Shown: positions 7,789 through 16,570 of the stretch, in pieces
Layout of the letters: the number at the start of each line of letters is the position of its first letter
How positions within the stretch are numbered: the stretch's first letter is position 1
Assembly (NCBI RefSeq): GCF_001050235.1
Contig: NZ_DF967972.1
Span: forward strand, 3,934,724 to 3,998,723
Direction: 5' to 3'
Length of the DNA stretch: 64,000 nucleotides
Source: Longilinea arvoryzae
Lineage (GTDB): Bacteria > Chloroflexota > Anaerolineae > Anaerolineales > Anaerolineaceae
The notes under the pieces: model-generated
What the model saw: only the letters and a program-made list of their open reading frames with translations
Database searches by the model: none
What the model was told of the DNA's origin: nothing
Program-made: the position numbers and the translations under genes

Positions 7789-9186
7789 ATGCGCAAGGTC
7801 AACGACCTCTTTGGAAAAGAACTGATCGTCCTCAACGTCGGACTGACCTCCATGGCCGGTTCGGTCAAAGACCAGGGCGTCAAGGTGATCGACCTGGACT
7901 GGCGACCACCGCAGGAGGGCATCCCCCACCTGCGCCGCACCCGCAGCGGCGTGGATATCGACGCCGCCAACCGGGAATGCATCGAGCGCATCCAGCGCGG
8001 GCAAGCCGCGCTGCGCGGCATGGGCATCGCCCGCGACGTCATCCCAGGCATGCACGACCGCATGCTGTTGCACGCCGGGCCGCCGGTCACCTGGGAGCGC
8101 ATGTGCGGCCCGCAGCGCGGCGCGGTGATGGGCGCGTTGATCTACGAAGGGTTGGCCGGTGATGAAGCCGACGCAGCCCGCCTGGCCGCATCAGGGGAGA
8201 TCGAGTTCTCCCCCTGCCACCACCATCACGCCGTCGGGCCGATGGCCGGCGTCGTTTCGCCCTCCATGCCGGTCTTCATTCTCGAGAACAAGACCTTCGG
8301 CAACCGGGCTTTCTGCACACAAAACGAAGGCCTGGGCAAGGTGCTGCGCTACGGCGGCCTGGGGCCCGAAGTGACCGCCCGCCTGAAGTGGATGGAAACC
8401 GACCTCTACCCGGTGCTCGACCGCGCCCTGCAGACCCTGCCGGACGGCATCGATATCAAGAGCCTGATCGCGCAGGCGCTGCACATGGGCGACGAATGCC
8501 ACAACCGCAACCGCGCCGCCACGTCGCTGTTCCTGCGCGCCATCGGACCGGCGCTGGCGCGCACGAACCGCGACAACGAAACGCTGGCCCGGGTGATCGA
8601 GTTCATCGACCGCAACGATCACTTTTTCCTGAACCTGAGCATGCCCACCGGCAAGGCCCTGCTCGAACCGGCCGAAGGCGTGGCCGGCAGCACCCTCGTC
8701 ACCACCATGGCGCGCAACGGCACCGATTTCGGCATTCGCCTGGCCGCGGCTCCGCAGCGCTGGTTCACCGCGCCGGCCGGGGTGGTTCAGGGACTTTACT
8801 TTCCACAGTACAACGAGAAAGATGCCAACCCGGATATCGGCGACAGCACCATCACCGAAACCGCCGGTTACGGCGGCATGGCCATGGCTGCCGCTCCGGC
8901 CATCGTCCAGTTCGTCGGTGGCAGCCCACAGCTTGCCACCCAGACCACGCTCGAAATGTATGAAATCACCGCCGGAGAACACAAGGGCTTCACCATCCCG
9001 GCTTTGAATTTCCGCGGCACGCCGCTGGGCATCGACGTGCGTAAGGTTATGGAGACTGGCATTCTGCCGCAGATCAACACCGGCATTGCTCACAAGGATC
9101 CCGGCATCGGCATGGTCGGCGCGGGCATTCTGCGCGCGCCCGAGAAATGCTTCCGGGATGCCTTCGACTATTTAATGACCCTTTAA
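7789..9186 (+). CDS. DUF1116 (YlbE/YahG) family protein, FdrA partner
   Basis: 465 residues, full length for DUF1116. Family stretches include GPPVTWERMCGPQRGAV (about 101-117), the histidine cluster CHHHHAVGPMAGV (about 142-154), LENKTFGNRAF (about 165-175) and MGDECHNRNRAA (about 231-242). It starts 15 nt after fdrA, the same order as E. coli fdrA-ylbE. The pair is thought to form the catalytic core of a carbamoyltransferase-like complex that yields carbamoyl phosphate. Neither a carbamate kinase nor a third DUF2877 subunit is in this train. Confidence 0.82.
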   Translation: MRKVNDLFGKELIVLNVGLTSMAGSVKDQGVKVIDLDWRPPQEGIPHLRRTRSGVDIDAANRECIERIQRGQAALRGMGIARDVIPGMHDRMLLHAGPPVTWERMCGPQRGAVMGALIYEGLAGDEADAARLAASGEIEFSPCHHHHAVGPMAGVVSPSMPVFILENKTFGNRAFCTQNEGLGKVLRYGGLGPEVTARLKWMETDLYPVLDRALQTLPDGIDIKSLIAQALHMGDECHNRNRAATSLFLRAIGPALARTNRDNETLARVIEFIDRNDHFFLNLSMPTGKALLEPAEGVAGSTLVTTMARNGTDFGIRLAAAPQRWFTAPAGVVQGLYFPQYNEKDANPDIGDSTITETAGYGGMAMAAAPAIVQFVGGSPQLATQTTLEMYEITAGEHKGFTIPALNFRGTPLGIDVRKVMETGILPQINTGIAHKDPGIGMVGAGILRAPEKCFRDAFDYLMTL

Positions 9187-9244
9187 AACGACCTGGTTCT
9201 TCCGAATCCACCCAGGTTTCATCCTACCCGAAAGGAGAAATGAT

Positions 9245-10138
9245 ATGAAATTCCTGGATTTGACCATCCCGCTGGGGATTGCCACACCTCCCTGGCCAAC
9301 TTACGAACCCCTGCAGATCAAGTATTTCAAGCGCCTGGCGCCCAACGGCGCCAACGGGCAGGTCATCACCCATTCCAACCATCTCGGCACACACCTGGAC
9401 GGCGAGATTCACTTCCACACCCCCGGCAAGGACATCGCCTCGCTGGAGATGGATTACCTGGTGCATGAAGCCGCAGTCGTCGATTTGAGCGACGCCTGCG
9501 GCGATTACGACGTCTACACCAGCCGGATGGTCGAGGAGCGCGTCGAGGTGCGCGAGGGGGATATCCTCATCATCCACACCGGCTACCACCACTTCGGTTG
9601 GGACATGCCCACCGCCGACGAAGTGCGCTATATGGTCATGCACCCCGGCCCGGACCGCGAGTTCGCCGAATGGGCCAAACGTAAAAAGCTGCGCTGGATC
9701 GGCGTGGACTGCGGATCGGCCGATCACCCGATGAACACCATCATCCGGGATTGGATGCCGCGCCAGGCCCGTCAGGCGGACCGCGTGTTCCGCAAGAAAT
9801 ACGGCAAACCGCTGGCCGAATTCTTCGATGACAGCAAGTACCAGCTCATGCACCTGGAGATGTTCCCCTACGGCATCGTCCACGCCGAGTGCATCGGCGG
9901 GGATATCGACCTGATCGTCAACCGGCGCGTGCCCGTCGGCTTCTTCCCCTGGCGCTTCGTGGACGGCGAATCCTGCATCGGACGCTGCGTGGCCATCCTG
10001 GAAGACGATGAATACGCAGACCTGATGGCGAAGAAGGCCGGCATGCCGAAGACCAAGTTCGGCGACGCGATGGACGGCGCGCACATCGAACGCATCAACC
10101 GCATCAGCCAGGAGAACCTGGATCTGAAAGGGGAGTAA
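9245..10138 (+). CDS. cyclase-family metal-dependent hydrolase (kynurenine formamidase/isatin hydrolase fold)
   Basis: 297 residues. The metal-binding signature HSNHLGTHLDGEIHF spans about 43-57, matching HxGTHxDxPxH of the cyclase family (PF04199), whose members hydrolyse amide or lactam bonds with Mn or Zn. A second conserved region, the histidine in GIVHAECIGGDID (about 217-229), is also recognisable. AAGGAGAA lies shortly before ATG. Placement after a hydroxylase and the FdrA/DUF1116 pair suggests it opens an oxidised heterocycle or cleaves an amide in the same pathway. Substrate unknown. Confidence 0.78.
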   Translation: MKFLDLTIPLGIATPPWPTYEPLQIKYFKRLAPNGANGQVITHSNHLGTHLDGEIHFHTPGKDIASLEMDYLVHEAAVVDLSDACGDYDVYTSRMVEERVEVREGDILIIHTGYHHFGWDMPTADEVRYMVMHPGPDREFAEWAKRKKLRWIGVDCGSADHPMNTIIRDWMPRQARQADRVFRKKYGKPLAEFFDDSKYQLMHLEMFPYGIVHAECIGGDIDLIVNRRVPVGFFPWRFVDGESCIGRCVAILEDDEYADLMAKKAGMPKTKFGDAMDGAHIERINRISQENLDLKGE

Positions 10139-10143
10139 ACCCT

Positions 10144-10833
10144 ATGCCCATCGACATGGAACTCGAAGCCGTCTTGCGACCAGAACAATTACCCATGGCG
10201 CCTTACCCACCCAAGGTGATCACCCTGGCGAACGGCAGAAGAATGGTCGTGCGCCAGGCCAAACGCGAGGACGTGCCGGCCATATTGCATTCTGTGCGTC
10301 CGTGCCTGTCCATCGAGCGCGATTATTACGATATCGTCAGCGCGCGTCTCTACGGCGAGCTGCTGGCCTGGTACCGCTACCGGGTGAAGAGCGAGTTCTG
10401 CCTGTTGGGACAGGTGGACGGCTACCTGGTGGGCATCGTCAACAGCCGCATGGTGGATGAAAAGGTCGGCATGAGCTACCACACCCTGGCCATCGACCGC
10501 GGTTTGCGCATCGGCTCGCACCTGTTCGCCGCCAAGATGGAGCATCACATCGAATACCTCGGCCAGGAAGAGGTGCTCATCGTGGCCGAGAGCCCGATCG
10601 GCTTCCGGCGCTGGATGATCGAATACCCGCTCGAAAAGACGAACATTCCGCACGAACTGGGCGGCGGCGATTCCTACCGCCTGACGCGCCAGATCTACTA
10701 TGCCGCCAAACCCCGCCTGGTGGTCGGCGACCGGCCCGTGCCGCCGGATTTGCTGGCCGAAGCCGAGGCGGAGATCAAGTTTGCCGACGACGACACCATC
10801 CGCGAGCGCATTTCCGGCTTGAAAGGCAGGTGA
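10144..10833 (+). CDS. GNAT-like N-acetyltransferase-fold protein
   Basis: 229 residues. The central part (about 35-150) reads as a GNAT fold: an N-terminal MVVRQAKREDVPAIL strand-helix, a beta4-like LLGQVDGYLVGIVNSRM (about 97-113), and a DRGLRIGSHLFAAKMEHH segment (about 120-137) at the acetyl-CoA pyrophosphate loop, although the loop is not a clean Q/RxxGxG/A. It begins 5 nt after the cyclase gene and ends 4 nt before the thiolase-like gene, so it is part of the same operon. Function in the pathway is unknown. Confidence 0.5.
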   Translation: MPIDMELEAVLRPEQLPMAPYPPKVITLANGRRMVVRQAKREDVPAILHSVRPCLSIERDYYDIVSARLYGELLAWYRYRVKSEFCLLGQVDGYLVGIVNSRMVDEKVGMSYHTLAIDRGLRIGSHLFAAKMEHHIEYLGQEEVLIVAESPIGFRRWMIEYPLEKTNIPHELGGGDSYRLTRQIYYAAKPRLVVGDRPVPPDLLAEAEAEIKFADDDTIRERISGLKGR

Positions 10834-10837
10834 CACC

Positions 10838-12028
10838 ATGCGAGACGTTGCGATTATTGGCGCCGGCATGATTCCCTTCGGGCGGCGCGACGAAGACAGC
10901 CTGATGGATATGCTGGCCTACGCCTCCCTGAAGGCCCTCGACGACGCCGGGCTGGGGGACAAGTCCGTTGACGCGGTTTACGTCGCCAACATGGGCGCCG
11001 GCATCCTCCAGCACCAGACCTCGATTGCCAGTTCGCTGGTCGACCGCCTCAGCCTGCTGCCGGCCGCCGCGGATGTGGTCGAAAACGGCCCGGCTTCCGG
11101 CGCGTCCGCCATCAAGAATGGACTGCTGGCGGTCGCATCCGGGTATTATGACTACGTGCTGGTGGTGGGCGGCGAGAAGATGCGCGAGGTCACCGGCTGG
11201 CGCGCCACCGATTTCGTCGCCACCATGACCCACCCGCAGGCCGAATATCCCTACGGCATCACCCTGCCCGGCATGGCCGGCATGTTCACCCGCCTGTACA
11301 TGGAAAAGTACGGCGTCACCCGCGAACACCTGCTGGCGGTCACATTGAAGAACCAGGCAATGGGTGCGCTGAACCCATACGCCCACGTCGAGATGACTCT
11401 CGACCGCGAGGGCATCTTCGACAGCCCGCACGCCGTGGTCAACAACCCGGTCGCCGCCGACCCGCTGCACCTGTACGACCTGTGCCCGGTCAGCGACGGC
11501 GCTGCTGCCGTGGTGCTGTGTCCGTTGGAATTGGCCAAAAAGCACGCCAAAGCGCCGGTGCTGATCGCCGGTTTCGGCCAGGCCACCGACACCCACACCC
11601 TGCAGGAGCGCGGAGACCCGACCGACCTTAAAGCCGTGACGCTGGCCGCCCAGCAGGCCTTCGAAATGGCAAAGATGAAACCGGCGGATATCGACGTGGC
11701 CGAACTGCACGACGCCTTCACCATCCTGGAAATCGCCGAGAGCGAGCACGTCGGCTTCTTCAAGAAGGGCGAGGGCGGCAAGGCCGCCGCCGCGGGCAAG
11801 ACGCGCCTGGGCGGGCAGCTTCCCATCAATATGTCCGGCGGCCTCAAGGCGCGCGGCCACCCGGTCGGCGCCACCGGCGTGGCCCAGGTGGTGGATATCG
11901 TCTATCAACTGCGCCACGAGCTGCCCGAGAACCGCCAGGTGAAGAACGCCAAAACCGGCTTCACCATCAACTTCGGCGGCTTTGGCAACAACGTCGTCTC
12001 GTTCGTGTTGAAGAGGGTGGAACCATGA
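10838..12028 (+). CDS. thiolase-superfamily protein lacking the catalytic cysteine (SCP2/Ltp2-like)
   Basis: 396 residues with a full thiolase fold and archaeal/SCP2-type layout. The nucleophile-elbow position reads ENGPASG (82-88), so the cysteine of the usual CASG is proline (codon CCG). The C-terminal loop is NFGGFG instead of CxG. The HDAF motif (about 287) and the GHPVGATG histidine loop (about 340) are kept. Ordinary thiolysis is therefore unlikely. Cysteine-less thiolase-like proteins paired with DUF35 proteins, such as the steroid side-chain aldolase Ltp2, catalyse retro-aldol cleavage of CoA thioesters. The stop overlaps a DUF35 gene by ATGA, supporting such a complex. Confidence 0.75.
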   Translation: MRDVAIIGAGMIPFGRRDEDSLMDMLAYASLKALDDAGLGDKSVDAVYVANMGAGILQHQTSIASSLVDRLSLLPAAADVVENGPASGASAIKNGLLAVASGYYDYVLVVGGEKMREVTGWRATDFVATMTHPQAEYPYGITLPGMAGMFTRLYMEKYGVTREHLLAVTLKNQAMGALNPYAHVEMTLDREGIFDSPHAVVNNPVAADPLHLYDLCPVSDGAAAVVLCPLELAKKHAKAPVLIAGFGQATDTHTLQERGDPTDLKAVTLAAQQAFEMAKMKPADIDVAELHDAFTILEIAESEHVGFFKKGEGGKAAAAGKTRLGGQLPINMSGGLKARGHPVGATGVAQVVDIVYQLRHELPENRQVKNAKTGFTINFGGFGNNVVSFVLKRVEP

Positions 12029-12393
12029 AAAAGACACCTCAAAGCGAGATTCCCATCACGGCGTATCGCTGCAAGAAGTGCGGCCGCATCCACTACCCCT
12101 TCCACGACCGCTGCCTGGATTGCAAAGGCCGCGAATTCGAGCCGCTGCATCCCCAGGGGAACGCCCGCCTGCTCACCTATACGGCCATCTACAACCTGCC
12201 GTGGGGCTTCGACCAGCGCTTTCTGCTCATCGGCGTGGCCGAGTTCGAGAACAAGGTCAAAGCCATGGGCCAGATCAAGGCCGAGTCGATCGACGTCCTG
12301 AAGTTGGGCATGAAAGTGCGGCCCAGTTGGGAACCGGTGCGCCAGCAGGCCGGAGAAGATGTGTATGGATTGAAGTTCGAACCGATCGAATAG
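12025..12393 (+). CDS. DUF35 zinc-ribbon/OB-fold protein, partner of the thiolase-like protein
   Basis: 122 residues. An N-terminal rubredoxin-like zinc ribbon with CKKC (about 16-19) and CLDC (about 30-33) is followed by the OB-fold (about 45-115). DUF35 proteins bind thiolase-fold enzymes and help position acyl-CoA, as in archaeal thiolase/HMG-CoA synthase and Ltp2 complexes. It overlaps the preceding thiolase-like gene by 4 nt and is the last gene of the forward train; a terminator follows. Confidence 0.88.
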   Translation: MKKTPQSEIPITAYRCKKCGRIHYPFHDRCLDCKGREFEPLHPQGNARLLTYTAIYNLPWGFDQRFLLIGVAEFENKVKAMGQIKAESIDVLKLGMKVRPSWEPVRQQAGEDVYGLKFEPIE

Positions 12394-12421
12394 ATTATCG
12401 CTTCACCAATCCTCCGATAAT

Positions 12422-12469
12422 AAAAAGGGGCTTCTTTGGACGGCGTTTGTCCATCAGAAGCCTCTTTTT
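12422..12469. terminator. bidirectional intrinsic terminator
   Basis: AAAAAGGGGCTTCT (12422-12435) pairs with AGAAGCCTCTTTTT (12456-12469) with one mismatch, and a small inner hairpin (TGGAC/GTCCA) fills the loop. A run at one end and T run at the other serve the convergent DUF35 and acyl-CoA synthetase genes. Confidence 0.75.
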
Positions 12470-12501
12470 GTGTTCTCAAAATGTAACAAAATCCGGGCAG
12501 T

Positions 12502-14592
12502 CTACTTTGTATCCGTCTTCCACAGAATCTTGGCGTCCACCGCCACGGCCTGATCCGGCTGGACGATGACCGGGTTGAGATCCATCTGCAGGATATCCTC
12601 GCGGTATTGTTCGCCCAGTTGCGAGACTTTCAACAGCAGTTCGATAAAGCCCTCGCGGTCGGCCTGGATACCGCGGAAACCCTCCAGCATCTTGTGCCCC
12701 TTCAGCTCGCGCAGCATTTCATCCGCGTCCTGGCGGGTGATGGGCAGGCGGCGGAAGGTGACATCCTGGTAGAGCTCGGCGGTGATCCCGCCCAGGCCGC
12801 ACATGATCGATAGGCCGAAGGTGCCATCCTGGATCAGACCGACGATCATCTCGACGCCCTTGCCCACCATTTCCTCGATCAGGATGTCGCCGGATGCGAA
12901 GCGGCTGCGCATGTCGGCCACGGCGGCGTCCAGTTCGGCGCAATCCTTAATGCCGAGCAGCACGCCCTTCTGTTCCGTCTTGTGCAGGATCTCAGCCGAG
13001 CAAATCTTCACCACCAGCGGGTAGGCAAGGGGAACCGAATCCAGCTTCTGGCCAGCCTTCAACAGGATGGATTTTGGCACCCGGATGCCCAGTTCGTTGA
13101 GCGCTGTCTTGACCTCGTTCTCGGCGGCCGGAACGCCGGCCTTCAAGGGCAGCTTTGCCACCGGTCGCGCGGGTTGGGCAACGGCTTCTTTTGGATAGGT
13201 TTCGATCTTCCGCAGGAACTCGCCGCGTCTGGCGAGGGTGTCGATGGCCTGCACGCCGCGCCAGATGGAAGAATACGCCGGAACGCCGGCTTCGTTGAAG
13301 CGCCGCATGGCCTTGACGACCACATCCGAACCGATCGGGATGACGATGATGGGCTTCTTGCCCTTCCTGGCCCAGTGAATGATGATATCCGTCAGGCGCT
13401 CATCGACCGCCGGCGGCTGGTAGCCCAGCGTGCACAGGATGACGTCCACGCCCGGGTCATCCTGCAGCGCCGCAAACGACACATCCGCCATTTCGTTGTT
13501 CAGGCTGGCGGTCAGGTCGATGGGATTGCGAAACGCGGCGTATGGCAGCGCCACGCTGGCCACCTTCTTCTTCGTCTCTTCGCTCAATACAGCCAGCTTC
13601 GCGCCGATGCCGCGGTTGGTGGATTCGATGAAATCCGAAGCCACGATCCCCCAGCCGCCGCCGTTGGTCAGCACCGCCACCCGGCGATCCTGGATGGGTT
13701 TTGCATATGCCAGGACGTGAGCCGCGTCCAGCAGGTCGGGCGTGTCGAAGACGCGGATCACTCCAGCCTGGCGCAGCACGCCATCCGTGACCCGGTCGGA
13801 ACCAGCCAGCGACCCCGTGTGAAGCTGTACGGCGCGCGCGCCGGCTTCAGAACGGCCGGCCTTCAACAGGACGACCGGTTTGTGCGGGATGATCCGGCGG
13901 CAGCGCTCGATGAAGCCCTGCGCGTCGGCAAAGCTTTCCAGGTACAGTGCAATGACGGCGGTCTCCGGGTCATCGGCAAAGTAATCCATGAATTCATTTT
14001 CGTTGACGTCCACCCGGTTGCCGAAACCCACGAAGGCGGAGATGCACGCCCCGCCCGTCAACCCAACCGCATCCAGTTCGCCCATGGCCGCTGATCCGCT
14101 CTGGGAGAGGACCGCAATGTTCCCCCGGATGGGACGGCGCATGTGTTCGATGGGCAGGAAATTCGTATCCAGGCCGCTTGACGGGACCTGAACGCCCAGC
14201 GTGTTCGGCCCCAGCAGGCGCGTTTGGCTGTTGCGCACCATCTTCACTAATTGTTCTTCGAGCGCGCGGCCGGCCTCGCCGGTTTCGCCGAAACCTCCGG
14301 CGACGGCAATGATGGCCTTCACCCCCATCTGGATACATTCCCGGGCAGCGCTCACGGAAGGCCCGGCCGGCAAAGCCAGCACGGCCAGGTCGGGAACTTC
14401 GGGTAGATTCAAGACCGAAGGATAAAGCGGCAGCCCGCAGGCAGTGGAGCCTTTGGGATTGACCCCGTATACGCGAAATTTACCGTTGATGACCTGTTTG
14501 AGGATAATGTTGCCGACTTTGCCCTCGGTCGCCGACGCGCCAATGACGACGACGGATTCGGGCTTTAACATGGCTTCGAGATTGTTTCCCAT
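12502..14592 (-). CDS. ADP-forming acetate/acyl-CoA ligase (fused alpha-beta)
   Basis: 696 residues. It converts acyl-CoA + ADP + Pi to acid + CoA + ATP, or the reverse. The N-terminal CoA-binding domain has VVVIGASATEGKVGN (about 11-25). The ligase-CoA domain carries the phosphohistidine region VAVLTNGGGWGI (about 310) and the preceding LSQSGSAAMGEL (about 160). The C-terminal ATP-grasp beta domain spans about 470-690, with KICSAEILHKTE and DLNPVIV. The ATG at 14592 has GGAGAAG close upstream; a longer frame exists but lacks a ribosome site. It is convergent with the FdrA/thiolase train and may conserve energy from its acyl-CoA product. Confidence 0.88.
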   Translation of the reverse strand: MGNNLEAMLKPESVVVIGASATEGKVGNIILKQVINGKFRVYGVNPKGSTACGLPLYPSVLNLPEVPDLAVLALPAGPSVSAARECIQMGVKAIIAVAGGFGETGEAGRALEEQLVKMVRNSQTRLLGPNTLGVQVPSSGLDTNFLPIEHMRRPIRGNIAVLSQSGSAAMGELDAVGLTGGACISAFVGFGNRVDVNENEFMDYFADDPETAVIALYLESFADAQGFIERCRRIIPHKPVVLLKAGRSEAGARAVQLHTGSLAGSDRVTDGVLRQAGVIRVFDTPDLLDAAHVLAYAKPIQDRRVAVLTNGGGWGIVASDFIESTNRGIGAKLAVLSEETKKKVASVALPYAAFRNPIDLTASLNNEMADVSFAALQDDPGVDVILCTLGYQPPAVDERLTDIIIHWARKGKKPIIVIPIGSDVVVKAMRRFNEAGVPAYSSIWRGVQAIDTLARRGEFLRKIETYPKEAVAQPARPVAKLPLKAGVPAAENEVKTALNELGIRVPKSILLKAGQKLDSVPLAYPLVVKICSAEILHKTEQKGVLLGIKDCAELDAAVADMRSRFASGDILIEEMVGKGVEMIVGLIQDGTFGLSIMCGLGGITAELYQDVTFRRLPITRQDADEMLRELKGHKMLEGFRGIQADREGFIELLLKVSQLGEQYREDILQMDLNPVIVQPDQAVAVDAKILWKTDTK

Positions 14593-14753
14593 AGCTTCTC
14601 CACTTGAGGTGATCGTGTTAATCAATCGGTACCGGATCGTTGCAGGATGAGGTATCGATGAAGCGGGCGTCATCCTTGATCCGATTATAAAGGATTTGGG
14701 AAGTCCGGTGAAATCATTCGGCCGTATCAGGCCATTCATCACGCGATTCTCAT

Positions 14754-14786
14754 TAAAAATAGCGCCGGTGAACCTGATCCGGCGCC
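14754..14786 (-). terminator. terminator for the MoxR/DUF58 operon
   Basis: GCGCCGG (14762-14768) pairs with CCGGCGC (14779-14785). Read on the minus strand, the stem is followed by ATTTTTAA. It lies just after the last gene of the minus-strand operon (stop at 14814). The remainder of 14593-14813 has no other feature seen. Confidence 0.6.
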
Positions 14787-14813
14787 GTTTGATTCGCGAT
14801 ACAACCGATCGGT

Positions 14814-15320
14814 TTACGGCTTTTTGGGTCGCAAGAGGAACAACCGATAGATGCTGAAGAGCAGGATCACCGCGGCCAGAATGGCACCCGCAAACGGCAG
14901 ATCGACGCGCAGGACCAGGCCCAATTCAGCCAGGAGCAAACCCATTGCGGTGCTGATGCCCAGGTAACGCAGACGCTGCCGGTAAAACAATCCTGCCAGG
15001 GGGAACTCGTCAGCGCGGGAACCTTTGGCGAGCGGTTCGCTCAACTCCCAGTGAAACAGGGCGGCCGCCGCCCCGGCAATCCCCAACGCGGGAGAAATTC
15101 CAATGAACAACCCGCCGGCAGCCAGGGCAATATACGCCAGAAGCAGGGCCGCCGGGCACCAGCTCCAGCCGAACCGGCGCGACAGTCCATCCAATATCGC
15201 AATCGGTAAGATGGACAGCGCATAGACCCAGTTCCGCGCTGTTGCGGCGCCGACCGCCAGCAGCGCCAGCGCCGCGACGAGTGAGAGCCAAAAGGGCAGA
15301 TTGCGTTCCGGTTTCTTCAT
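14814..15320 (-). CDS. small integral membrane protein of the MoxR/DUF58 operon
   Basis: 168 residues with about five hydrophobic helices (roughly 10-28, 30-47, 53-85 as two, 112-135, 140-160) and a short basic C-terminus (RPKKP). No family is recognised. The ATG at 15320 overlaps the DUF58 stop by 4 nt, so it is co-translated as the last gene of that operon. Probably an inner-membrane companion of the DUF58 protein; function unknown. Confidence 0.65.
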   Translation of the reverse strand: MKKPERNLPFWLSLVAALALLAVGAATARNWVYALSILPIAILDGLSRRFGWSWCPAALLLAYIALAAGGLFIGISPALGIAGAAAALFHWELSEPLAKGSRADEFPLAGLFYRQRLRYLGISTAMGLLLAELGLVLRVDLPFAGAILAAVILLFSIYRLFLLRPKKP

Positions 15321-16570
15321 GGCCGGTGTTCCCGATATCGCATGCGAATAAACGGCCGGTCGACCGGCCAATCCATGACCTGTACGCCCAGCCGACGAAT
15401 TTTCCAAAACAGCGCGGCCCGTTCCAGTCGGGCGGCGCGAACCGCGTAGGGCGTAACCTCGCTGCGCCGCCGCTCCAGCGCCGAAAACCGGACCGGATCC
15501 GGGGCCAGCACAACCACCTGGTAGCCTTCCGAACGCATGCGCGTCAACGATTCCAGATCTTTGGCCTGCAGGGGACTGATCAGAACCATCAGCGAACGGC
15601 TCGGAAACATGCGAATTGGCATATAACGAAGTGTGTTGAAGGTTTCGTCGCCATCGCCCGTGCAGGCCGCCAGTTGGTCCAGAATCCGGTTCAGATGGAC
15701 CTTGCCCGTCCCCGGGTAGACGTAACGCATGCTGCCCCCAAAGATGAGCAGGGAGACGCGGTTGCCGGCCCGGATGTACGCGCGAGCCAGTGCGGCGGTC
15801 GCCTCGACGGAATATTCGAACAGGCTTTTGGATCCGATCTTCAGGTTGGAAATCGCCCGGGCATCCAGGAGCAGGCCGATATCCGCCATTTCCTCGCGCT
15901 CGAACTCCTTCGAGAACAACTTGCCCGGGTGACGCGCCACCCGCTGCCAATCGATCCAGCGCAGGGAATCACCCGGGGAATATTCGCGCACGCCCCAAAA
16001 ATCCACACCCGTTCCCGGCTGGCGCGAGAAATTGGAGCCTGGGGCGTGCAGGGTATGCTGCGCATGCAGCGGCAGTTGCACGATCGAGGATTCGGCAGGC
16101 AGAACCACCACCTGCGCCGCAGCCGGCAGTTGGACGGTTTTTTCGAACAATCCGAACGGGTCGCTCGCCACAACCTCGACGGCTTGCCAGGAATACCGCC
16201 CGCGCGAAGCCTGAAAGGTATAACCCAGCTCCAACGACTGTCCGCCGGGCAAATACACGCAGCGATCGATGATCCCGTTGACCAGGGTCATCTTCTCCTG
16301 CATCGGTTCCACGAACCGCAATCGTGGGATCGCCTGGCCCTGGTTTTCGAGCTTCAGGGTCATAGGGATGGGTTCCTGCCCGCTGCAGCGCGCCTGATCC
16401 GGCGACCGTCGCGCAACCAGGTGTGGATTTTCCGGGCTGGTCAGCCGCCCCACGCCCAGATAGACCAGGAACGGCAGCGCCATGAGCGCCAGCGCGCCGT
16501 TTCGGCTGATCAACGCCCCCAGCAGGAGTGCGATCAAGACGAGCAGGACCAGGTTGGACTTGGAGTTCAT
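15317..16570 (-). CDS. DUF58 domain protein (vWA-like), MoxR partner
   Basis: 417 residues. Two N-terminal membrane helices (about 4-22 and 25-40) precede a beta-rich domain. The DUF58 signature lies at about 200-245, with DFWGVREYSPGDSLRWIDW and a following ARHPGKLFSKEFERE. The vWA-like region has LLDAR (about 250). DUF58 proteins are typical targets of MoxR AAA+ ATPases in envelope assembly or maturation systems. It overlaps genes on both sides by ATGA. Confidence 0.85.
   Translation of the reverse strand: MNSKSNLVLLVLIALLLGALISRNGALALMALPFLVYLGVGRLTSPENPHLVARRSPDQARCSGQEPIPMTLKLENQGQAIPRLRFVEPMQEKMTLVNGIIDRCVYLPGGQSLELGYTFQASRGRYSWQAVEVVASDPFGLFEKTVQLPAAAQVVVLPAESSIVQLPLHAQHTLHAPGSNFSRQPGTGVDFWGVREYSPGDSLRWIDWQRVARHPGKLFSKEFEREEMADIGLLLDARAISNLKIGSKSLFEYSVEATAALARAYIRAGNRVSLLIFGGSMRYVYPGTGKVHLNRILDQLAACTGDGDETFNTLRYMPIRMFPSRSLMVLISPLQAKDLESLTRMRSEGYQVVVLAPDPVRFSALERRRSEVTPYAVRAARLERAALFWKIRRLGVQVMDWPVDRPFIRMRYREHRP

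Noticed and set aside
6214..9186. Assigning the FdrA and DUF1116 proteins directly to allantoin/oxamate catabolism.
   Set aside because: The third subunit (DUF2877), allantoin genes and carbamate kinase are absent, so the substrate cannot be transferred from E. coli.
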